This document shows, piece after piece, positions 55,300-64,000 of a DNA stretch of 64,000 bases. Source of the DNA: Dermatemys mawii (Eukaryota > Chordata > Testudines > Dermatemydidae); contig ML677351.1 of the NCBI GenBank assembly GCA_007922305.1, forward strand, positions 10,507,558 through 10,571,557, in the 5' to 3' direction. Both the position numbers and the translations under genes were made by a program. Under the pieces are notes generated by a model. It was not told where the DNA came from and ran no database searches. It saw only the letters and a list, made by a program, of their open reading frames with translations. Each line of letters begins with the position of its first letter. Within the stretch, counting starts at the first letter, position 1.

Positions 55300-56668
55300 T
55301 ACAATGGTTCATGTGACTGAATAGGCCAATCTGAGATCTGCATGATCTTTGGCAGTTATTGCAAATGTATGTGTCTTGGTTACAAGCTGCTTGCTTCCTA
55401 TGGGCTCTTTTCTCCTCAAGCTGTAGGAGCCAGCTCCTGTCATGAACTTTGATACTCTGATGGAGATGATGGTGCCATTTGTTGCCATTTGGTTTTGAGT
55501 ATGCGATGTAAACAATGTAGGTGGAAACTGTTCAACCTTTTCTCTTGATGAGCATATGTTGTCCATGTTTCCTCACTATACAGGAGGACGCAAGCTTTGT
55601 ACACTAACATTTTGGTCTCAGTGGTAAGCTTTGAGTTATTCTATGCGTTTTAGTCATTCCAATGCAAACATTTAGTTCTTCATCCAGTGAGAGGTTGGTG
55701 CTCACTCTAGAACCTAAATAGCTGAACTTTTGGACGACTTCTAGCTGATTTGCATTTAAGGTAATTAAGGCTCTTGTGGAACCCCTAATCTAATACAACT
55801 GTTTACTTGATGCTAATAGTGAGAGCAAATGCCTGACAAATACCGGAAAGGCAGTCCATGAGTTCTTGTTATAGATCTTCATTGTGGACTCTGAGGGCAG
55901 CATCATCAGCAAGTAGACATTCCCTTTTTGATTTTGATCTTTAAATTAAATAGGAATAGATTGAATTCTCATCTGATCTTGTGTGGAGATACACTCCATC
56001 TTTCATGTCCTTAAACATACAGTTCAAGAATACAGAGAAGAAAATTACAAAGGGTATAGTTGCAAGAACATATCCTTGCTTCACTCTGCTTTTCATCTCA
56101 AAGTTGTCTTAAGCGGCTCCATCAAACTGGACAGTTGCTTTCATGGAGTGAATGTATAAGACTTAACAGAGTTGCTGGACATCCTATCTTTTCTATTATT
56201 GCAAATAGACCCTCTCTGTTGACTGTGTTGAATGCTTTGGTTAGGTCCACAAAGGTGATGTACAATGGTTGGTTTGGATAGAGAAAATATCATGTCTATA
56301 TTTGATCTTCCAGCCCTGAATCTGCACTGTGATTCAGGGTAGACACAATTCACTAGCTGTTGTAAGTGCATAAAGATGACTTTTGTAAAAGCTTTTCCTG
56401 CTATGCTTAGCAGTGTAGTAGTTGCAGTCTTCGTTTTTGCCTTTATTTTTATAGAAAGTGATGATGTTTGTGTTGCACATCTCTTGTGGTATCTTGCATC
56501 TTTCCAGAATTTAAGTAGCAGCTGATGAAGATATGGTAATAGTCTGTCTTTTCCACACGTGAGGATTTCCACGTGGATGCCATCTTTTCCAAGAGCCTTG
56601 CCCCTTGTTAGCAAATCAATGGCCTTGCTTAGCTTCTCTACAGTGGACTCCACCTCTAGCTCTGGCAT
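55300..56668 (-). pseudogene. LINE reverse transcriptase and C-terminal remnant
   Basis: The frame from 56668 begins MPELEVESTVEKLSKAIDLL, then RGKALGKDGIHVEILTCGKD, LLSIAGKAFTKVIFMHLQQL and YPESQCRFRAGRSNIDMIFS. These are the classic RT blocks GKAPGxDxIPxE, LLSIxGKxxxRV and ESQCGFRxGRSTxDMIF. The first catalytic aspartate block (FIDLTKAFD) is lost after this. Downstream, in other frames, come FEMKSRVKQGYVLATIPL (VKQGCVLAPTLF) and LLADDAALRVHNED (near 55880-55912), which keeps the A-D-D catalytic pair. At 55310-55560 are ETWTTYAHQEKRLNSFHLHC and YICNNCQRSCRSQIGLFSH, the second being a CCH-type zinc-finger-like tail typical of the family. Confidence 0.82.
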
Positions 56669-56940
56669 GATCTATAGAGTTGGTATTTGGTCCAATGATT
56701 CACTGTAATGTTTCTTTCTTGAGAGTATAGCTCTGAATAGTGTTCAGCTCAATGAGAAAACTGCTTGCTTTTATCTGTAATGATTTCACCACTGTTCAAT
56801 TTGAGAGGGGCAACCTTGTTGTCAGTGGGACCTAGAGCTTTCTTCAGGCCATCATGTGTGACTTGGAGGTTTCCTGTGTCTGAGGCTATCTGTATGTCTT
56901 CACAGAGCTTGATCCATTAATGACTGGCACAGAGTCTGCT

Positions 56941-57865
56941 TGCTCACTGTATCTCAGTTTTTGCATGTCGAAGTCTCACTTTAGTGCTCTCTGTTGGCTT
57001 TTTGTTATGTTCCACATAATCTGTGTTCTTAATATTAATGAGAGGGAATAGTTCCGCTTCATATTCTTCAAACCAGTTCTTTTTTGATGGTCTCTTTCCC
57101 CCAAATGTTGCTAAAGCTGTTTCATGGATTGTTATTCTTAACTGTTCCCAAAATTCCTCTGCCTTCTCTGGTAATGACTTTCCATGCTTGCTAAGTTCAA
57201 AAGCCTGCACAAACTGCTCGCATTTCCTCCATTTTTTGGTGTTAGTAGCATTGATTTTGGTCTTGTTCCTAGGTTTTGCTTTATGTAGTTTCTTGGCTGT
57301 AATCTTCACTTTGTGGAGATCTTTTCCTGTAAAATATGAATTGGTAGTGCACATTTAGTTTTGGATGCAGAATTCATTAAGTCATTGGCTGTTCTCATTC
57401 ATCTTGCCAGTTCCAAAATGTTGCAGGCAATCTGGCCATGATTTTTGTCTGTAAAAACCTCTTGCATTAAGTCACCAAGGAGGAAAAGTTGCCCAGTTGA
57501 TGGCACTCTTTTGACAACTTGATGCAAAGAGCTGTAAAATGTATCCTCTTCAGGGTTATATTTGAGTTCTGGCTCTGATGATATTCATCTGAAGTTTAAG
57601 TAAGATGATATGCTATAACTTCCCAATCAGTGTTTCTAGGAGCTTTACCCACTTGTTTCACACAGCAAAACCAACACCGTGCAGACGATTTTGTTCACTG
57701 CTTTTACCTTGCCAAAAGAAGGTGTAATAGGCCTCTTGAACAGCACTGGCATCCGCAAGCCTTGTTACCTGAAGTGCTGCAATGTCAACACTGAGTTTGT
57801 AGAGCTCACACTCTATCAAAGCTGACTTTGATGCTGCTTGAGTATTGTAGGTGATCATCATCTGT
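56941..57865 (-). pseudogene. LINE endonuclease and linker remnant
   Basis: Starting near 57865, the frame contains ALIECELYKLSVDIAALQVT and RLADA, matching the first strand of an APE-type endonuclease (ELxxLxIDIAALxETRLAD), then YYTFFWQGKSSEQNRLHGVG (YTFFWxGRxxxxxRxxGVGFAI). About 57440-57560 gives QLFLLGDLMQEV, the LLGDFNARVG block with asparagine lost. CTTNSYFTGKDLHKVK follows (CITNTxFxxKxxHKxSW). The expected SDHxxV block is absent and the frame passes to a basic linker, MCTTNSYF...KTEIQ (57354-56944), which includes WEQLRITIHETALATFGGKR. Deletion of the domain end removes its activity. Confidence 0.75.
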
Positions 57866-58660
57866 CAATCCCGGACATGTGGTCCTGACATTTCAGCTTC
57901 CAAGCTAGAAAATTCTTGGTTTCTTATTTTTGCCAGGTGCGAGGTTCCTGTCTGCCATTCAACTTTTGGTCTAACGTCATGCACCTCATAAGGCAGGCAG
58001 ACTAGGTGGGTCAGCACCTAACTCTCTGGGGGCTATCTGGCTTTGTGGCCAGCAGTAGTTTACCAGTGCAACACAGTGATTCCTCCCACCACAGAAGATG
58101 ACCAGTGGCTCCCTTCTCTATGCCAATCAAGTGAGAACTTATAATCCATAACTGCCACCTTCTGTTTTGTGTCCATGTTACCATCAAGGATGGTGTATCC
58201 TCTCCATGTAATGTGGTTGCAATAGCCTGGGCAGTTGATATGGAGGCACTGCTTTGACCAAGTGTCAGCATCCCCCTCTTGACTTCACTGGTTTGGACCA
58301 AAGGAAAGGTAGGAGTCAATACATTTGGAACTAGCTACGCTTCAGGAGTTGCCAGAGAAGAGAAGATCTTCCATCTGCCTACCTTTCAGGGCTCCAGTCC
58401 TAGACTGATTATCAGCCACAGCTGAAGGATCCAATCTGTCCTGTGTGGATGTTGTTGGCCAAAACAATAAGTGAAGTTGTTCATCCACCTTTTGATGGCA
58501 TTTCCTCTATCAAGGGTTCCACTACTCTCCTTAGGCAGTTATCAGCTCAAAGCCATTGGCACTTCCTGAGGTTCATGGGTTAATTAACTGCTGCCCAGCA
58601 CTCGGTGTTGACCAGTACACGTTGTACCACTTACGGTCATAGCAGTATCAGGTTTACAAT

Positions 58661-60651
58661 TCTGACCTGACCAGCTACAGCACTGGATTTAACAGAGAAC
58701 CTTGTTTAAACAAGAGAGCTCTGTTAGTAGGCTGTTTTCTTTGAGGGATTCTCAGCTCTGTTACTCACCTGTGCATTTCCTCCAACACAGTTTGAACTTG
58801 GAGACCATCAGATTAAGCAACAAAGCTTACCTGTTCTCTACCTGAAGTAGAGAAACACATTACTTCTCTCTTTTGCAGATGCTGTTACTCTGTCAATTGT
58901 CACGGGGCTATGATCTAAGAAAGAACATTACAGTGTGAGTGCTGTCTGCAAACCTCAGTGCAAACATCTGTCATTCTAATTAAACAGCACCAAGAGATGT
59001 TTTCCTAGTTTATTTTGTGATGGTGAAGAATACAGAAGGGGAAACTACCAACACTGCAGCTGGGATAATTCTTACTCAAGAACTTGCACCTGTTATAGGT
59101 GGAGGCCCTGAGTTTTATGGTGCCAGTTCCCAGTCAGGTTAGCTAAATATTTTTAAAAAATATTATCCACCTATTCTGCACAGGAGGCTGATGACAATTC
59201 AAAGGCAAAAAAAGAAAGTGGAACTAAAGGCTTAGTTTAATACAGGCGCAAATGACTGAAAGGTCAAAACTCAGAGGGAAAAAAAATCTTAAAGACAAAG
59301 CTACTGTTGAAAAATTCTCTCAAATAGTATATCAGCAAAACGCCGAGCAATAAAAAGACCAAATGGGTCAGCCACATTCCAAAGAAATGTCTGAAAAGTT
59401 CAGTCATTGCCCTCTTTAACCCACAATTGATGCAATGTAATGGTGATGAAGAGAAAACAGCTGGTAAGCCTTTCTGATTGTTTCTTTTATTGTTGGAGCA
59501 AATGCATGCTTAGTCATTCCCACCATCTGCTGCACAAGTATTATTTAACAAAACGATAGTGAACACCTGGGTATGTCAGTGTTTGAAATTCTGTTTACAA
59601 GGGAAAACACCAAGATTAGATGCCATAAAAGTAGAGAACCTGGGTGGCAAAGAAGCACAAGCTAGGCTGTAGAGCAGGAAGGAGCAGCAGCACTTTAGGG
59701 AAGCAAGCATAGTAATGTTTCTGAATTTGACTGATATCTGCTTCACTACAGTAGCGAAATCAAGAAGCAATATTACTGTCGTTATGCTTATAGCAAATCA
59801 AAATCAAGACTTAACCAGCTAAATTGCTTTCACACCCTAAAATCAGTGGAACTCATGAAAGGGATAATTATGTGCTGGCAGCGTTGCTTGATCCACTTGC
59901 TTGAAGGATGCTTTTGTAAGAGTGCTGGCACCTGTCACCCACCTTCTCTTCCTCCTCTGCATCTTTTCCCAGTGTAGGTAAATTACATGATGCAAAACAT
60001 CTTTAACACTCACAGCATAGGCAAAGGAGCTTGCTTCCTAAAAATTCAAGCACACTGCCACTGCCACGTTCAACACTGGTGGTAATCCACCCATAAAGGA
60101 TGCCAGTCACTTTCTTGAAAGTGGGAAGACAGACAAATGGATGCAAAGACAGAAAATGATATTTTAAGGATGACTTCCCACATCGTGTGTGTTTCATTTC
60201 CACAGCTAAAGCAATAGCACTGCCTGACCATGAAATAAAACAATTTAGATAGTCGTTTCAAATATCCAACTAGCCTATGGGTTCTTAGAGACTTGATTAT
60301 TCAGGTGATATCTTGAGGGTCTGGAACTGTTGGGCATTTTCATACACACTTACCTTTTACTAACTCTGTTTTTAAAAGATAAGCCCAGGGAATATTGATA
60401 GCTCATGGAAGTGTTTGCTATCACTAAGGCTGCATGATATTTTCCATTTTAACCCTCACTATTCCAACACTCATAAGCCTTCTGAAACTTTCACCTTTGC
60501 AGTGAAATTGTGGATGTTTGATATCTTCTCAACATTTTGTTTGTTTGTATTTAAAGTTCAGGTAAAAGCTATAAATCATCTTCCTCCTTAGCTCTTTTCT
60601 GCATTATCTGAAGCGTTAGGACTTCTATTTCCTCATACACCCTTACCTTAG
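58661..60651. other. Unassigned non-coding sequence
   Basis: About 2 kb without a recognised repeat or gene. Open frames at 59576-59770 and 60003-60261 on the minus strand have no family signature. Confidence 0.45.
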
Positions 60652-60735
60652 GCCTGATGCAGTGCCCACTGGTGTCCATGGAAAGACTCCCACTGACTTC
60701 AGTGGACATTGGAACAGGACTTTTAACGCCTGTAT
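60652..60735. repeat. Palindromic MITE, ATTGACTTCAATGG-core family
   Basis: ggcctgatgcagtgcccact, tggaaagactcccactgact and tcagtggacattggaacagg form a half-preserved palindrome of the GGGCCTGATCC...ACTGACTTCAGTGG type. Confidence 0.6.
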
Positions 60736-60884
60736 AACCGGGGGCCTAGGTTGTGGGAAGAATGGACAAGACTCCTTTTGTCAACACCACTTTTCAACCA
60801 TTAGGAGGGCTTACTTTGAGTGCCTCAGAAGTACATCCCCAAGGGCTGGCTATGTTGCCTCAGCAGCACTTCCTACTATTCCTG
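60736..60884. other. Spacer between two MITE remnants
   Basis: No feature recognised. Confidence 0.4.
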
Positions 60885-60963
60885 ACAGTTGGTCTGATCC
60901 AAATCCTCTTGAATTCAATGGGAGTCTGTCCATTGACCTCAGAGGACTCTGGATCAGCCCCGA
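60885..60963. repeat. Palindromic MITE, ATTGACTTCAATGG-core family
   Basis: tctgatccaaatcctcttga and tcagaggactctggatcag are inverted arms around ttcaatgggagtctgtcc. It matches the recalled consensus GGGCTGATCCAAAGCCCATTGAAGTC. Confidence 0.68.
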
Positions 60964-61999
60964 ACAGCAAAAAGGATGAACAGCTTGATTCCAGTGGGCT
61001 GTATTAAAAACACTGCAGTAATGCACCCAACTGAAAAAAAAACAACAACAGGAAGCCAAATGTACATAAACAAGGAGAACAAATGGTGTTGGGAGGGGAC
61101 AAAAGAGAAGAAAGTGTTAACAAGCAAAAAGAGGACACAGCTGTAACCCAGACAGAAAAATGTCTTTACATTGTACAGGTTTTTTGCATATGAGAGAGCA
61201 GGGATCAACACTCTTTGTTAAATCTTGGCAGTATAGCTAAAGAGTATATAAAGAACACCGGTAAGAAAAGTAAGGCCATTTTCCAATACATCTGACGAAG
61301 AGGGACAAAGTGAAACAGTAAATAATAGTTAAACAATATCCTGAATTGATACACCTGATGAAGAGTAATGATCAGGAAAAGGGGGCTATATAATTAAATT
61401 TCATCCACAATACTTAAAATATATATGCAGACTAAGTTTCACCCAAGGGGAATTGTGTGGATGAAACAAAAATCTCTTTCTAATATTGAACTAGTCCAGC
61501 AGAGGGGCTAATATTTAGAAAGTATTCATGTTATCAATTGATGTAAAATGAAGATTAAAACTTGTCTGACATCTACTTGAGAGAATAAAATATTTCCAAG
61601 CTTCATAGCTTGTACCTTTATGAGAATCTTAAAACCTATGCACGGTGGTGAGCTATAATTCTCCTTCTTCTAATATCCTTAATCTGCATCTGAAATATTA
61701 CAGCAAGGTTAAGAGAGTCTGACAAGTATTAAGTGAGATTATCCTGTACATACAAACCAGGGGATACAACTGTTGTAACTCAAAATGCTTATGAAACTTG
61801 AAATAGAAACTGTCACAGCCTTCTCTTTCTATAAGACTGATAGAGCTGAGCCTGTTTCATTCTTACTGATAATAGTCCAATGGGGATTTTGCTATAGGGA
61901 CAAGAAAGGGCAAAAGATACTAATTCAATAAACTTTAAAAATAAAAGTACCATTGCTTGGAGATTATGGCATCTATAATGAGGTACAAAAGTCATGGAA
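60964..61999. other. Unassigned non-coding sequence
   Basis: AT-rich, with short A tracts (61035-61050). No repeat recognised. Confidence 0.4.
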
Positions 62000-62639
62000 T
62001 TTCACATTAATGATCTGGGTTTGTAGAGGACAAGGAACCACTTGGGAATTCCACTGCATGTAGAATGCATTTGAAGGAAAGGCATTTCAGCTCCACTGCA
62101 AGTGGCTGACCTGTGTTGACACCCTGATCATCATCATCTTTGATTTGTGTGCCTAATGGCCATTTCCAGCAAACATCAGCTTTGAAAGTATGTTGCCAGC
62201 TTTCAATTAATTAGACAGAGGATGTGGAAAAGGGTCACCTGTTGTAAAACAAACTCCCTTTGAAGGTTATCAGCTTGGTTCCTAGGGTAGTGACCTAGGC
62301 ATAATATTTGCCTGTAACACTAACAAGGGTTATAGTATGCACTTGAATTAAAATTTGAATAACGAACCGTTAGGCAGTCCCACAAGCTGTCTAATGATAT
62401 ACAGACTATAAATAGGCTTATGATTTCTAAGCTTGCCAATTATCTGCTTGAAAATTGTATCATGTTATATTTTCAAGAAAGCTTATTGTTATCACTGCAT
62501 CACATCATACAATCATTATTTGTGATAATACAGCTAAAACACAATCAGGAGTAATTAAGCATTAGTAATCAGATGATATTTCTCTCTAGCTGAGTAGAGC
62601 AAACCCATAAATCCCATCTGAACACCTGTTCTTCTCCCT
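62000..62639. other. Candidate conserved non-coding element
   Basis: Transposon-free sequence with enhancer-like words: ttcaattaattagacagagg, tgtgcctaatggccatttcc, gtaattaagcattagtaatc, ctataaataggcttatg. By composition only, it resembles deeply conserved non-coding DNA. No coding frame is seen. Confidence 0.3.
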
Positions 62640-64000
62640 CACCCAAATTCATTATTCATCATGTCATTTAGGCTTACAGTGCATGGCAACCAAGCTCCCA
62701 CCATCACATGCATCCCCCATGAACTCTTCCACTCCCTGCTCCTCACAAGCATATTTCTACAGGTACTATCTCCTCCTCAGCCATTGGGCCATGCAAGTCC
62801 ATAATGTGAGAACACAAAGCATCCAGGGGATGATTTCTACTGCCCAGGTGGAGCTATCACTGTAAGAGCAGGTTACACTCTTTGGCTTAGGGTACCGATC
62901 TAGCCATAGGTCTAGATCCATTCAAGGTGAAATGGCTCACTTCACAGAGATTGAGCAGAGCAAGCCACAACAATGCAGAAAGCATTGATGACACTGGCAT
63001 CCAAATGGGTCTATACATTATCTCCAATGTGATTTCGATTTGTACATTCAACTGTTCTATACCTGCTGACACTGTAATTAAACCTTCTTTTGTCAGGACC
63101 TCTGAAATCCGGGTATGATTTCATAAGCCAAGGCAAAAGGGGTAATGTGGCGTTCACCACAATAAAGCAGGGACAGTAATACCATTTATGTCAAAGTCAT
63201 TTGATAAGAATTGTGTCCCAACTTTTCCTTTATAGCCACACTGACATTCATAAATCTGCCTCTGTGGTCCACTAGTGCCTTCGTAGCAATGGAGTAGTAC
63301 CCTCTGTCGTTTATGTACTCAGATGCTTCTTGACAAGGGCAAACTATGGGCACATGAGTTCCATCAACAGCCCTGCTGCAGTCAGGGAACCCCTCTCTCT
63401 CAAAGTCAGCAGTTCCCTCAGGAATATTTTTAATGTCTGCCATTTTGGAGTAAACCAAATGCCCGATTGTCTCAGTTACCTCTACCACCACTTTATACAT
63501 AGTCGACTTTCCAACTGCAACCAGATTGGCAATGGACCTGTAGCAGTCTAGAGTAGCTAGCTTCCACGGGGTTATAGCAACACATTTTTTTGGACTGGCA
63601 AGTGTAACATCAGTTGTGTCTGTTTATGCTGGAGGGTCAAGTCAAGCTGCTCTCAAAACTCCAGAAATGTGGTTTTCTTCATTTGAAGGTTCTGGATTCA
63701 TTGTCGATTATCCAAGGTCTACTTGACCATGTGGTCCCATTAATCTGTGATTGTAGCCCTGTGCCAGAAGCAGTAATCTATGTAAAAGGCATCGGGGGGC
63801 TATCCCATTTACACTAAGAAGCATCTACCAATTAAAGTGTGCCATGGCAAGATGGTACTTCTCCTCCTCCTGCTGCTCCGTCAGAAAATCCATCAGGTAT
63901 AGAAAAAGCTGCCAAAATATCCACCAGTGCCTTACGGATGCTCTGTCCATTGCCTGACACTGTAATGAAAGCACCAGCAAGAGAAGTATGCCAAAAGGTG
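62640..64000 (-). pseudogene. PIF/Harbinger transposase (HARBI1-like nuclease) pseudogene
   Basis: The minus-strand transposase probably starts near or beyond the window end. From about 63800 down, decayed frames give WDHMVK and QNLQMKKTTFLEF. Then an open stretch gives KKCVAITPWKLATLDCYRSI and ANLVAVGKSTMYKVV (63590-63480), the helix-turn-helix block RVAIALWKLATPDxYRSVxNxFGVGKST. FPDCSRAVDGTHVPIVCPCQ (63345-63400) holds the first catalytic aspartate of the DDE_Tnp_4 nuclease, followed by EYINDRGYYSIATKALVDHR. The frame stops near 63186. Later pieces are LPLLPWLMKSYPDFRG (about 63110), where the second aspartate (GDxAYPLLPWL) is lost, and RYRTVECTNRN (about 63045), which keeps the glutamate of RxxVECAFGRLK. 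Family length is about 350 residues, and nearly all of it can be traced. It is non-functional. Confidence 0.87.

Larger units (their letters stand above)
55250..58660 (-). mobile_element. Long antisense LINE, about 3.4 kb
   Basis: The most extensive LINE in the window, read on the minus strand. From right to left it shows a 5' non-coding leader (about 57870-58660), an endonuclease remnant, a linker, a reverse transcriptase, a CETWT-type segment and a C-terminal zinc-finger-like segment. Both termini are approximate and I saw no clear target-site duplication. I recognise the protein family from vertebrate genomes but will not assign a clade without a search. Frameshifts, stops and a deletion of the endonuclease C-terminal part make it non-functional. 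Confidence 0.8.

Noticed and set aside
56060..57358. Plus-strand frames of 73 and 111 codons
   Set aside because: They are opposite-strand shadows of the antisense LINE coding region.
1..64000. CRISPR array, bacterial operon, phage or rRNA genes
   Set aside because: No regularly spaced direct repeats, no ribosome-binding sites before long frames and no rRNA words. All signs point to vertebrate nuclear DNA.

Overview
The window looks like non-coding nuclear DNA from a sauropsid, most probably a turtle. I found no host exon, tRNA or rRNA gene that I would defend. The long open frames belong to decayed transposons, to palindromes (open on both strands) or to simple repeats. The turtle assignment rests on recalled repeat families: CR1 with an esterase ORF1, DIRS elements, hAT and PIF/Harbinger transposons, MIR/CORE SINEs, and many palindromic miniature elements with CATTGACTTCAATG-like cores. 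A crocodilian or another sauropsid is not excluded.

Layout. 1-7 kb: an L2-like LINE split by a GC-rich repeat, then a 1.5-kb hAT fold-back element with an 8-bp target-site duplication, then a long element with a tRNA-like head. 7-22 kb: MIR copies, several palindromic MITEs, a 1.9-kb internally deleted DIRS tyrosine-recombinase retrotransposon (about 11.95-13.86 kb) and a nested SINE-in-MIR. 22-28 kb: almost featureless. 28.2-32.45 kb: a nearly full-length but dead CR1 with a terminal-repeat MITE inside it. 35.2-36.0 kb: a solo LTR with a perfect 5-bp duplication. 36.9-37.3 kb: two more MITEs, one a sister of the copy inside CR1. 39.8-40.1 kb: a LINE fragment. 47.1-50.1 kb: two further LTRs. 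52.5-54.5 kb: a second tRNA-headed element and a GC-rich hAT MITE with a perfect 8-bp duplication. 55.2-58.7 kb: a long antisense LINE with recognisable endonuclease, reverse transcriptase and C-terminal zinc-finger-like segment. 62.6-64.0 kb: an antisense Harbinger transposase pseudogene that probably runs past the window end.

The rest is AT-rich sequence without recognised repeats. Three parts of it (about 14.9-15.5, 42.5-43.1 and 62.0-62.6 kb) read like conserved non-coding elements by composition, which only an alignment can confirm. All element coding regions seen here are broken, so none is expected to be active. Family names come from recognised motifs and recalled consensus, not from a database search, and many boundaries are approximate to tens of bases.
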